Shown here: piece by piece, positions 7,958 to 16,038 of the stretch
How the letters are laid out: every line of letters begins with the position of its first letter
Position numbering within the stretch: the stretch's first letter is position 1
Assembly: GCA_001275005.1 (NCBI GenBank)
Contig: JWZX01001501.1
Span: 1 to 19,224 of the forward strand
Length of the DNA stretch: 19,224 nt
From: Chrysochromulina tobinii
Lineage: Eukaryota > Haptophyta > Prymnesiales > Chrysochromulinaceae
Direction: 5' to 3'
Position numbers and translations under genes: made by a program
Notes under the pieces: generated by a model
What the model saw: only the letters and a program-made list of their open reading frames with translations
Databases searched by the model: none
What the model was told of the DNA's origin: nothing

Positions 7958-8181
7958 CAAGCGCCCCTCGCGCAAGCCAAGCCGGCTGCTTCAGTGTTCG
8001 ACGTCGCGCAGGATGTGGTCGTCGGCCGGATTCGGCGGCCATTGCCACGGGTGCGCCATAGTGTCGGGCGGAGCAAGAGCTCCGCGGGAGAGGTAGCCGA
8101 TGAGCTCGACATCGGCGGGCTTTTCAGCCCGCCTTGAGGAGAGCGGAGCAGTGTGAATGAGTTTTGGAGGGAGGCCCGGCT
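7958..8181. repeat. 224-bp direct repeat, copy 2, abutting the solanesyltransferase leader
   Basis: This copy is offset from copy 1 by exactly 1133 bp with one mismatch. The hairpins are at 8068-8085, 8096-8116 and 8114-8133. Beyond 8181 similarity resumes after a 7-base gap (8182-8213) and then stops. The copy ends 67 bases before the ATG at 8249, so it probably contributes promoter or 5' leader sequence to that gene. Confidence 0.85.
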
Positions 8182-8248
8182 TTTAGCTACGCGGAAGCTG
8201 CACTGTCAAACTGTGCACCTCCGTACCCGCGAGATCGCGACGGCGTCT

Positions 8249-9361
8249 ATGATGCGATTCCTCGCTGCATCCGTCGCGCTCATCGCCGTGGCTGACGCGC
8301 TCACGTTGGCACCGGCACACTCCGTTTGCCGCGTATCTCCCACTGCTCGACGGGCTGAGGCAATCGTCGCGCAGTTTGGTCGCAAGCCACCACCACCACC
8401 GCCACCGCAGCCGAAGAAGGGACTGTTCAGCTTCGGTCTCTCCAAAGCAACTGCCGTCTACGCGTTCAGCCGTCCGCACACTATCCGTGGCACCCTGCTC
8501 GCCTGCTTCACGGGCGTCGCGCGCGCGCTCATCGAGTCGCCCGTCTACCTCGCGCTGCTGCCGGCGCTGATGCCCCGCGCCGCGCTCGGCGTGCTCGCCC
8601 TCCTGCTCGGCAACCTGTTCATCGTCGGCATCAACCAGATCTACGACGTGAAAATCGACGTGATCAACAAGCCCTTCCTGCCCATCGCCGCCGGGCGCAT
8701 CTCGCCGCGGGCCGCCTGGTGGCTCGTCGCCTGCTCCGGCCTCACCGGCCTCGCCATCGTCAAGAGGTTTTTCAACCCGCTGATCTTTGGGCTCTACGCG
8801 TTTGGGACGACGATTGGCGCGCTATACTCGGTGCCGCCCTTCCAGCTCAAGCGCTTCCCGCTCGCCGCCGGCCTCACCATCGCCACCTGCCGCGGGTTCC
8901 TGCTCAATTTTGGCGTCTACTACGCGACTCGAGAGGCCCTGGGGCTCGGGTTCATTTGGTCGGCGCCTGTGGCGTTCCTCGCACGGTTCATGACGGTGTA
9001 CGCGGCGGTCATCGCCGTCACCAAGGACCTGGGCGACGTCGATGGCGATCGTGAAGGGGGCATCGATACGTTAGCCCTTCGCTTCGGACCGATGGCCGTT
9101 GCGACTGGCGCGAGCGCCGTCCTGGCGCTCAACTACGTCGGCGCGATCGCGACGGCGGCGCTCGCGGCGCCGGGCACGTTCCGGCGCGTCTTTATGGCGG
9201 GTGGGCATGCACTTGCCGCTTGCTGGCTGGTCGCCATCACACGCAAGCTTCGCGCCGCAACCGCTCCGGGCGCGCAGCCGTCTGCGGCGGAGATCAAAGC
9301 GTATTACAAGCAGATCTGGAACCTCTTCTACTTCGAGTATGCCATGTACCCGTTCATCTGA
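8249..9361 (+). CDS. Homogentisate solanesyltransferase, plastid (UbiA family)
   Basis: The 370-residue protein is complete and intronless. It condenses homogentisate with solanesyl diphosphate, the first prenylation step to plastoquinone, in the plastid membrane. The first Asp-rich motif is NQIYDVKID at 129-137 followed by NKPFLPIAAG; the second is KDLGDVDGD at 259-267 followed by GIDTLALRFG. RLKRFP-like QLKRFPLAA, RGFLLNFGVYYATR and the C-terminal IWNLFYFEYAMYPFI favour the solanesyltransferase (PDS2/VTE2-2) over the phytyltransferase branch. Several hydrophobic helices are present. Residues 1-18 (MMRFLAASVALIAVADAL) look like a signal peptide, followed by a basic transit-like stretch and seven prolines at 47-53, fitting a plastid of secondary origin. 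The start is the first in-frame ATG pair. The start lies just downstream of the repeat block, and a second plus-strand gene follows 240 bases on. Confidence 0.92.
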   Translation: MMRFLAASVALIAVADALTLAPAHSVCRVSPTARRAEAIVAQFGRKPPPPPPPQPKKGLFSFGLSKATAVYAFSRPHTIRGTLLACFTGVARALIESPVYLALLPALMPRAALGVLALLLGNLFIVGINQIYDVKIDVINKPFLPIAAGRISPRAAWWLVACSGLTGLAIVKRFFNPLIFGLYAFGTTIGALYSVPPFQLKRFPLAAGLTIATCRGFLLNFGVYYATREALGLGFIWSAPVAFLARFMTVYAAVIAVTKDLGDVDGDREGGIDTLALRFGPMAVATGASAVLALNYVGAIATAALAAPGTFRRVFMAGGHALAACWLVAITRKLRAATAPGAQPSAAEIKAYYKQIWNLFYFEYAMYPFI

Positions 9362-9604
9362 GAAGCCCGCCGCCGGCGGCGGCCGCCGCAACATCGTCGC
9401 GCTGGTCCGACGATGCCGATGGCGGCGCGACGCGAGAGCCGAGAGGGTGCCTGGACTGAGAGCCCGGCTCGGGCGTCGCCATCTGTACGTCGCACGATTA
9501 CATAGCGTGCGGCAAGGAAGTTATGGCATCTCCTCCAGCATGAATCGGAACATGTATGTAAGCGCATCTGGGTTTTCACGAGCGCTCACCTGACCTGCGA
9601 GACT

Positions 9605-11009
9605 ATGAACAGCTGTGTATATTCACACTCGAGCCCGAAGCCGGATCCTACATCCTTACAAATGGATGGCGACGTGGTCGAGCGCCCCGGCCGCGGCCGC
9701 TGCGCGGTCGCGACGCGGGCCCTCTCGGCAGGGACCGTAGCGAGCGCGTTCAGCGGCAAGCCGTACGCTGCCGTGCCGCTGCCGTCGCTTCGCGAGCGGC
9801 ACTGTGCGATGTGCCTAAGAGCTTGTGTGGGAAGGGCTAAGCTGCTCCGTTGCTCGCGTTGCCGATGGACGCGGTACTGCAGCGCGGCCTGCCAAAAGTC
9901 CGATTGGGCTCTGCACAAGCACGAGTGCGCTGCGCTCGCCCGATGGCAGCAGCCAGTTGCATCAGCTCTCGGACGCGCCACTGGCCGACGTGCTCCTTAC
10001 AGGACGTTGCCTGTGGCGAAGGCACGACGCCACGACGGCCAGCACCTGCGGCGTCGAGGACGCCGCATTCGACCAGCTCGAGATCGGAGTGCCATGCGAC
10101 TCCGATCGCGCTCTCGGAGTGCTAGCTGCTGGCGTCCCAGGCTTGCTCCCGCCCGCAGCCTCGGGCGCGGCGGCCAGCGAGGGAGCCGCTCAACTGATCT
10201 GTGCATTCGGTCGGAACAATTTTGGCGTGCTGAACGACTTGCTGTCCGTCGTCGGTGCCGGATGCTACCCGCGCGCCGCGATCCTCAACCACTCGTGCGC
10301 CCCCAATTGCGTGCTTGCCTTCAACGGCCACGCTGTAGAGGTGCGCACGATGCGCGCCGTCGCAGCAGGAGACGAGCTGTGTCACTCGTATGTCGAGTTG
10401 TGCCAGCCGACGGCAGCTCGGCGTGCGGCCCTCTCCGCACGATATGGGTTCGTGTGCGACTGCGCTCGCTGCGTCGATGGGCTACGCACAGCGACGGGCG
10501 AGGACATCGATGTGCTCATGACGGCGCTCGTCGACGGCAGCCCAAATATGGGAGCGGGCGGCTGTGGGGAATTGGAGCGTTCAGCAGAGCTCCTTGCGGC
10601 CGCGGCGCAGGCGACGGACGAGCCTGAGGAGCTGCGGCTCACGCTCGAGGCGCTGCAGGTGCGGCGCGAGCTCTGCCATCCGCTAAGCGTGCTACGTTAC
10701 ATGGCCGAAGGGCGCGCGCTCACTACGGCGCTCGCGCTCGACGAGCTCGAGACGGCGCGTGCATGCTGTCGGCACGTGGTTACCTTCCTCGAGGCGGCGT
10801 TGGGGGGCGTGCCCGCGCACCCACTGCTCGCGTTGCAGCGCTTCACCCTTGCGGACTTGGAGAGTGCTTGTGACGAACCCGCTGCCGCACTGCAGGCAAT
10901 GGAGGCGTGCGCCGCCACTCTGGTGCTCACGGCGGCGACGCACAGCCCGCTGCGACAGCAGGCACTCGACAACCTTGACGCCATGCGCCGCCGCCCGGTA
11001 GGTGTATAG
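9605..11009 (+). CDS. SMYD-like MYND/SET-domain protein, interrupted by a frame change near 9950
   Basis: Two overlapping frames make one SMYD-type lysine methyltransferase-like protein. The first frame (ATG 9605, or more likely ATG 9662 giving MDGDVVERPGRGRCAVATR) holds the start of a split SET domain and a full MYND zinc finger: C67, C70, C83, C86, C92, C96, H104 and C108, counted from 9605. The second frame, from about 9963 to the TAG ending at 11009, starts with QLSDAPLADVLLTGRCLWRR, the linker after MYND. It then carries NHSCAPNC (10287), GDELCHSYVE, the post-SET RYGFVCDCARC (about 10437-10470) and a helical C-terminal domain. The switch needs one extra base or an intron of length 1 modulo 3 between about 9935 and 9965. 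No GT-AG pair of credible length does this while keeping the finger. It may be a sequencing indel or a real frameshift. An ATAAAATGAAAAG stretch at 11041 could serve polyadenylation. Confidence 0.75.
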
Positions 11010-11070
11010 CTGAGCGGCAGCGCCGCACCCGCACGGAGCGATAAAATGAAAAGCTAAACTGCTCTGTAGC

Positions 11071-11531
11071 GGCGCGAGATTTTGACCTGGGGGGAGGGTT
11101 TCACTACTCAGGTAGTTACCCTATGGTGTTTCAACACAGTGGGGCGCGAGATTTTGACCTAGGGGGAGGGTTTCACTACTCAGGTAGTTACCCTATGGTG
11201 TTTCAACACAGTGGGGCGCGACCGCGAGATTTTGACCTATAGGGGGAGGGTTTCACTTCGGTTTCACTACCGACTCAGGCGTAGTCGACCCTATGGTGTT
11301 TCAACACAGTGGGGCGCGAAATTTTGACCTAGGGGGAGGGTTTCACTACTCAGGCGTAGTCGACCCTATGGTGTTTCAACACAGTGGGGCGCGAGATTTT
11401 GACCTAGGGGGAGGGTTTCACTACTCAGGTAGTTACCCTATGGTGTTTCAACACAGTGGGGCGCGAGATTTTGACCTTGGGGGAGGGTTTCACTACTCAG
11501 GTAGTTAACCCTATGGTGTTTCAACACAGTG
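11071..11531. repeat. 72-bp tandem repeat, six units, between convergent genes
   Basis: Units begin with GGCGCGA at 11071, 11143, 11215, 11313, 11388 and 11460, with spacings of 72, 72, 98, 75 and 72 bp. Each has GATTTTGACC, a G-rich run, ACTACtcagGTAGT or a longer-loop variant, and GTGTTtcAACAC. The third unit is lengthened. The array begins 62 bases after the SMYD stop and ends 99 bases before the stop of the opposing LRR gene. Open frames arise only because several periods are multiples of three. Confidence 0.9.
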
Positions 11532-11629
11532 GCGGACCCATGCTTGAACCGAACGGAAGCCATGATGGAAGCCCAGCACGCCGCGCCAAGAGCCGGGGGC
11601 CGGGCCGCTGGCTTTTCGTTTATGTGGCT

Positions 11630-12643
11630 TCAGGCCAACGAAAGCCATTCGGACCGAATCCCGACCGTTGGAAGATCGTGACGCAGCATCGTGACAGCCG
11701 CGTGGCTGAGAGGTAAGTTGCCAGAAAGGTCTAGGCCAATCGCCATCTCGAAAGGCCAATCGCCACGAGATCTGATCTCAACGCACTTGGTGCATGTGCA
11801 CCCGCGGCCTGCGTGGCTTGAGAGCTTGAGCGCGAGGCCGATCTTGCGCAAGGTGGGGATGCTCGAATACGTGAGTTCGTTCCAAGAGAGGTTCAACGCC
11901 GTCAGCGAGGGAGTGCCGCTAATGAGAGCGTCGCTGAGCTCGGCAACGCCTTCGTCTTTGAGGGAGCAACTGTCCAGCTGCAACGTGTGCAGCCGTGGCA
12001 TGGATCCGTCCGCCCATGCCTGCGATAACGGGCCCAGTCCGCCAGGGACCCGACAGTTGCTCAGCGCGAAGCTCGTCACGCTCACCAGCGCGCGCGCGCG
12101 AGCCATAGCGGCGGCCAGCGTGGAGATGTGCTCGTCGGTGGTCAAGCAGCTCGTGAGGGCCGAACCATCCATGCGCGGCACGGCCTTGGCAGCTAGCAGC
12201 GCGAACGCTGTACCGTTTGCCACAGAGGAGCAAGTTCCTTCATTGCCGAAGAGGGAGACGCTGGTCTTGCATCCAGAGAGCTCGGCACGAGTGAGGCCAA
12301 AAGGTGCCTTGGTGAGGGGGAAAATGCGATTCGCACGGGGCTCGGCCTCGCGCCGGCTGCGCCTGTCGAGCGAGGCGACGACGAACACCACTACGACGGA
12401 GGCCAATTGCACGATACGCTGCACGGCTGCATCGTCCAGCCACTCCCAACGCGCGCTTCCCTGCGGCACGAGGGCTCTCTCATCGTCGTGAGCAGCACCA
12501 ACTGGCTCGGGGAAATCGTCGTCGCTGTGCGCCGCGTCGCTACTCTCGTCCTCGCTCTCATGGTCTGAAGTCCTCCCGTCCTCGCTCTCATGGTCTGAAG
12601 ACTCCATTCGCGCAAAAATGTGTGAATGTCGAATTATAAACAT
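11630..12643 (-). CDS. Ribonuclease-inhibitor-type LRR protein with acidic N-terminus
   Basis: 337 residues from ATG 12643 (a second ATG at 12607 region gives MESSDHESED). Residues 14-45 are very acidic with two SDHESED copies. Residues 69-100 (WLDDAAVQRIVQLA then VVVVFVVASLDRRSRRE) could be a degenerate F-box helix pair or a single short membrane helix; I cannot decide. From about 130 on, LRR-like strands appear, the clearest being LHTLQLDSCSLKDEGVAELSDAL, LTALNLSWNEL and IGLDLSGNLPLSHAAV. A GCTCTKCVE Cys cluster interrupts the last two. These LRRs are diverged from those in the SKP1-like gene at 16039-18078, so the two are not recent duplicates. The role is probably protein binding; partner unknown. 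Confidence 0.65.
   Translation of the reverse strand: MFIIRHSHIFARMESSDHESEDGRTSDHESEDESSDAAHSDDDFPEPVGAAHDDERALVPQGSARWEWLDDAAVQRIVQLASVVVVFVVASLDRRSRREAEPRANRIFPLTKAPFGLTRAELSGCKTSVSLFGNEGTCSSVANGTAFALLAAKAVPRMDGSALTSCLTTDEHISTLAAAMARARALVSVTSFALSNCRVPGGLGPLSQAWADGSMPRLHTLQLDSCSLKDEGVAELSDALISGTPSLTALNLSWNELTYSSIPTLRKIGLALKLSSHAGRGCTCTKCVEIRSRGDWPFEMAIGLDLSGNLPLSHAAVTMLRHDLPTVGIRSEWLSLA
12547..12600. repeat. 30-bp tandem repeat encoding the acidic SDHESED motif
   Basis: The 24 bases at 12547-12570 are identical to 12577-12600, giving a 30-bp in-frame period near the N-terminus of the LRR gene. Confidence 0.8.
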
Positions 12644-12799
12644 TGGCTGTGCATGAAAAATGTGAATGCCCAGGTTTTGATTTCAAATTTTGTGGAACAG
12701 TCCCAGAGAGTTTAATTTCAAATGCGAATTTTGGAACCTCCTACCGCCTTTGGGTGGCGGAGTAGAACTAGGTCTACATGTAGTACAGCACTCCTGGCT

Positions 12800-15700
12800 T
12801 CAACCCCGCATGGCGCCCGAAGGAGCGAAACCGAGGAGCGCGGCGGGTCGCTCTCGCTGGTGCTTTGGAAAGAGGGCGGAGCCCGGCCGGCAGCAGCGCC
12901 CATGGCCACCATCGGTCATCTTCGCGGTGGCGACCTCGCGATAGCGCATCGACACGGGTCCCCTCAAGCGGCAAGTCCACCAGCGCCACCAGACGATCGG
13001 CGCAGCGGTATAGAGCTCGGGCATGGTGTAGGTGGTCACGGCCTTCGAAGGAGCGGTGAGCGCAGCGGCGGACTCGCCAGCGCCGTGCCTCCGGCTCTCG
13101 CGTCGCAGCAGACGCGTGACGCTCGCCGTGGCGATGACATCCTCCGCCACGGCCTCCGCGGCCTGATGGTGCTGCTCCTCATGGCGCAGCCAGCTGTCCC
13201 CCACCCGGGTCGCCTCGGCCGTGCGACGCCGCAGCACAATGGGCATCACGGCCTGTTGGCTACCCGCCTTCATGGGCGCGCCGGGCGGTGCAGCGCCCGG
13301 TGCAGCGCCCTCTTGCGGCAGCGCGATCGCCACCGAAGGGCCGTCCGAGAGGAAGCGGCTGATGCTCTCGAAGACAGCAGGCAGGTTGAGCACTGCGCCG
13401 GGCGCCGTCGCGGCGAGAGGCACGAACGCAGTGTAGTCAAACGGCGCGAGCTCGGCAACGGTGTGGGGCGCGAGCTGCGCCCGCAGCGCGCTGCGACGTC
13501 GAAGGGCGCGCGTGGCGCCCTGGGACGCGAGGTGTACGGGCGTCCACCCCAGCGCCTCACCGGCCCTCAAGACCCGTTCGTCAAAGGCCAGCAGCAAACA
13601 CTGGAGCTGCCCCGCGCGCACGACCAATGGCTCGTCGATCAATGGGTGGCGCACGCGACGGAGCAGCCGAACGCGCATGAAGCGGGAGCCGTTTCGGAGC
13701 AGCGCGCACGGCGCGAGCGCGCGCAGCAATGGGAGCGGCGGCGGTTCGAGTGAACGGCCGTCGGCGCCGACGCCACCCTCCCACTTGGACGTCGGCGCCA
13801 CGTGCGACCAGACTGCGGCCGCCAACGCCGCCGCACTCGTCAGCACCAGATCCCCGCTGGCGTCGCCGACAGCGGTCGTGTACACGGCGAGGCGCGCGAA
13901 GGCGTCGACGGCGCCGCTGGAGAGCGCCGCCCCGGGAGTCTGCGGCCCGCCCGCCGGTGCCTCGCCATCCCCAGCCTGCTCAGAGGCGCGGCCGCGGAAA
14001 AAGGCCATCCACGAGCGTTCCATGAAGTGGCCCGACTCGAGGTTGCTCCCTTGGCTGAGCTCGGCGCGCAGGGCCGCGTACACGCGCCGGGGAGTCGACT
14101 GGATGGCCTGGCGGCCGGCGGCGAAGATGCCGCCGGGGCAAAAGGAGAGGAGCTCGCGCGACTCATTGCGATAGGGCAGGTGGCGCGAGAGCCAGGCACC
14201 GAGCGGCAGCGTGCCCGCGCGCGTGTACTGGCGGTCGCTCCGATAGCACGAGGTGCCGCCTGTGCGCGAGCGGCTGAGCTCGGGCCCCGCATCGCGATCG
14301 AGGTCAGCGTGCCGGCACATTTCGGAGATGTACTCGGGCATTTCGAAGCTCCACGGCGCGCGCATGCGAGGCCGCGCGCACCAGCTCGTGCCCGCGCGCA
14401 GCGCCCCGGGCAGCTGGCCCATGAGAGTGAGCAACACGGACGCATAGCCGTGCTGGTGGTGGCGGAAGGTCGTGTCCTGAAGGGGAGCGTATCGCACCGC
14501 TCGTCAGTGGTACTCAACGGCTATCCATGGGCAATCCATGGCATATCCGTGGCAAATCCGTGGTCATCAACGCACCTTGAGGAAGAGGGTGCCATCGGCG
14601 AGGGCCTCGTACCGCTCCACGATGTGGTGCAGGTAGGTGTGATCGCAGCGGCCCACGTTGGCCAAATGAGGGTCGGCCACGCGCAGTGTCGCGCCCGGCC
14701 GCTGCTGGGCAAAGGCGAGTTGCAGCGCCTCGCGATCGGCTGCGGCGAGCGCGAGCTTCGGGTAGACGAAGACGGCGAGCTGCACGACCTCTTCCGTGGG
14801 GAGCGCCAAGAGGATGGCGCGGAGCATCGCGAGCACGGGCGTCGAGTGCATCGCCACCACGAGGTCGAGCCGGTAGGCCGCCGCGCGAGGCGTTGCCGTG
14901 GGTGCGAGCGGCTGGCTCGGCACCGCACTCGTCACCGCCTCGACGGGTCCGTGCGAGACGGACGGCGCCGACTCAAACTCGTGCGCTCCCGGGTTGGGCA
15001 GCATCGCCCGCACGTCCTGCACGCACTGGAGCTCCGCGGCGCTGTTCACATTGCGCTTGGGCCGCGCGCAGCTCGGCAGGCCCGAGAGGAGCATCTGCTG
15101 CCGGCACGCGGTCGAGGCGGACGCCTGGACGCGGTCCCGTTTGCCGCTGAGGCACAGGCACTGATGGCTCCGCGTTCCAACGGCGCCGGCGCCGCCGCAA
15201 GTGCTGTCGAGCACGCACCCCAGGGCCGGCGCGATTGTGGAGCACGCGCTCAGCGACAGCGGCGACAGCGGGGGCATCTGCTGCAAGCAAGTGCTTCCGG
15301 GCGGCATGGCTCGCACGCCGTGCGTCATGGTCGTGTTGGGCCTGAGCCACGCCCGTGACGCCTGCGCCGCCCCAGCACCACTCGAGTACAATGCGGCAGC
15401 TCGGTCGAAGAAGACGGTGTCAGCGGACGCGTGCGCATCGCACGTCGGTAGCTTGCACAAGCCGTTTGGCCCAAACCCGTTGTGCAACGAGGCCCAGTCG
15501 TCAGTCAGGAAGAGGAAGAAGGGCACAGGCGTGTCGCGATAGATTTGCGAGAGGAGCTTCTCGAAGCGGCCCACGAGCGGGCTCGTGGGGCCGACGCCGA
15601 TGAAAATGTGCGCCTGGCGCGCCAGCGCGGGCGCCGCGGGCGTGGTCACGCTGATCAGCCCGCTCGGGTGCACGCGCGCATCGCGTCCGGCCAGCCTCGC

Positions 15701-15901
15701 CGTCTGGCCGAAGCTGAAGGTGATCGCGGGCGTTGCTCCCGCAGCAAATGGCCGGTTGGCCCGAAGCCACAGGCGCATGCCGCCCGACGCGGGTCCGGCC
15801 ACGGGCCAGACGTCGGTCACCCACGGGAGAGGAGGCAGCGCACCACGCGCCGCCATGCGCCGTCGCCGCGCAAGCGCGCGAAGCCTCTTGTGTTTTCTCA
15901 T
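12800..15901 (-). CDS. IPT/TIG-DUF3431 protein, two exons (15901-14576 and 14476-12800)
   Basis: Two open frames join through a canonical 99-bp intron: exon 1 ends ...GTLFLK at 14576, exon 2 begins at 14476 with GAC, in the same phase. The joined protein is 1000 residues. Residues about 27-100 resemble an IPT/TIG immunoglobulin-like domain (VWPVAGPASGGMRLWL... ISVTTPAAP). A Cys-rich, low-complexity region follows. DUF3431 spans the junction: LDLVVAMHSTP, VFVYPK and ANVGRCDHTYLHHIVERYEAL in exon 1; SFCPGGIFAAGRQAI, RRVYAAL and ESGHFMERSWMAFF in exon 2. DUF3431 is widespread in fungi and algae, function unknown, often compared with glycan-modifying proteins. The remaining C-terminal 390 residues are unrecognised. 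No clear signal peptide is seen. TTCCTAATTCACAG just upstream of the ATG looks like a 3' splice site, so a 5' exon may exist. Confidence 0.82.
14477..14575 (-). other. Spliceosomal intron, 99 bp, GT-AG
   Basis: On the minus strand the donor reads AAG|GTGCGT (14576/14575) and the acceptor CCCCTTCAG|GAC (14477/14476). The length is a multiple of three but the intron holds an in-frame TGA (14569-14567). Removal rejoins the two halves of the DUF3431 domain at the expected place. Inside it lie four 11-12 bp near-repeats of ATCCRTGG plus three or four bases (14523-14567). Confidence 0.85.
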
Positions 15902-16038
15902 GTTTACTGTGAATTAGGAAGCAAATGTTCACAGTGCTCGCACAATCTACATATACAACCAAAATAATCCTAAATCACTCCGGCCCTTCACCGCATCTTG
16001 CACCGCTGATTTTCCTGCAACTCCCAAATTATTCCAAT

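Noticed and set aside
7170-8048. Minus-strand frames over the hairpin array (up to 227 codons)
   Set aside because: They follow the tandem repeats, switch frame with spacer length and contain no known motif.
6825-8181. Miniature LTR element (TRIM) with 224-bp terminal repeats
   Set aside because: The repeats lack TG...CA ends, I see no primer-binding site or polypurine tract, and no target duplication; kept only as one option in the findings.
8153-8248. Upstream extension of the solanesyltransferase frame by 32 codons
   Set aside because: It would begin with GTG, lies partly in the duplicated repeat, and would hide the signal peptide that begins at the ATG at 8249.
9956-10002. GT-AG intron of 47 bases to explain the SMYD frame change
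   Set aside because: Its length is 2 modulo 3, which does not restore the frame, and it would remove the conserved post-MYND segment.
11293-11508. 71-codon plus-strand frame with repeated DFDLGGGFHYSG
   Set aside because: It exists only because unit lengths of 75 and 72 bp keep frame; other units of the same array break it.
13802-15358. 518-codon plus-strand frame opposite the DUF3431 gene, and the 343-codon frame at 12722-13753
   Set aside because: Antisense shadows of a GC-rich coding region; Arg/Ala-rich, no motifs, while the minus strand has clear family matches.
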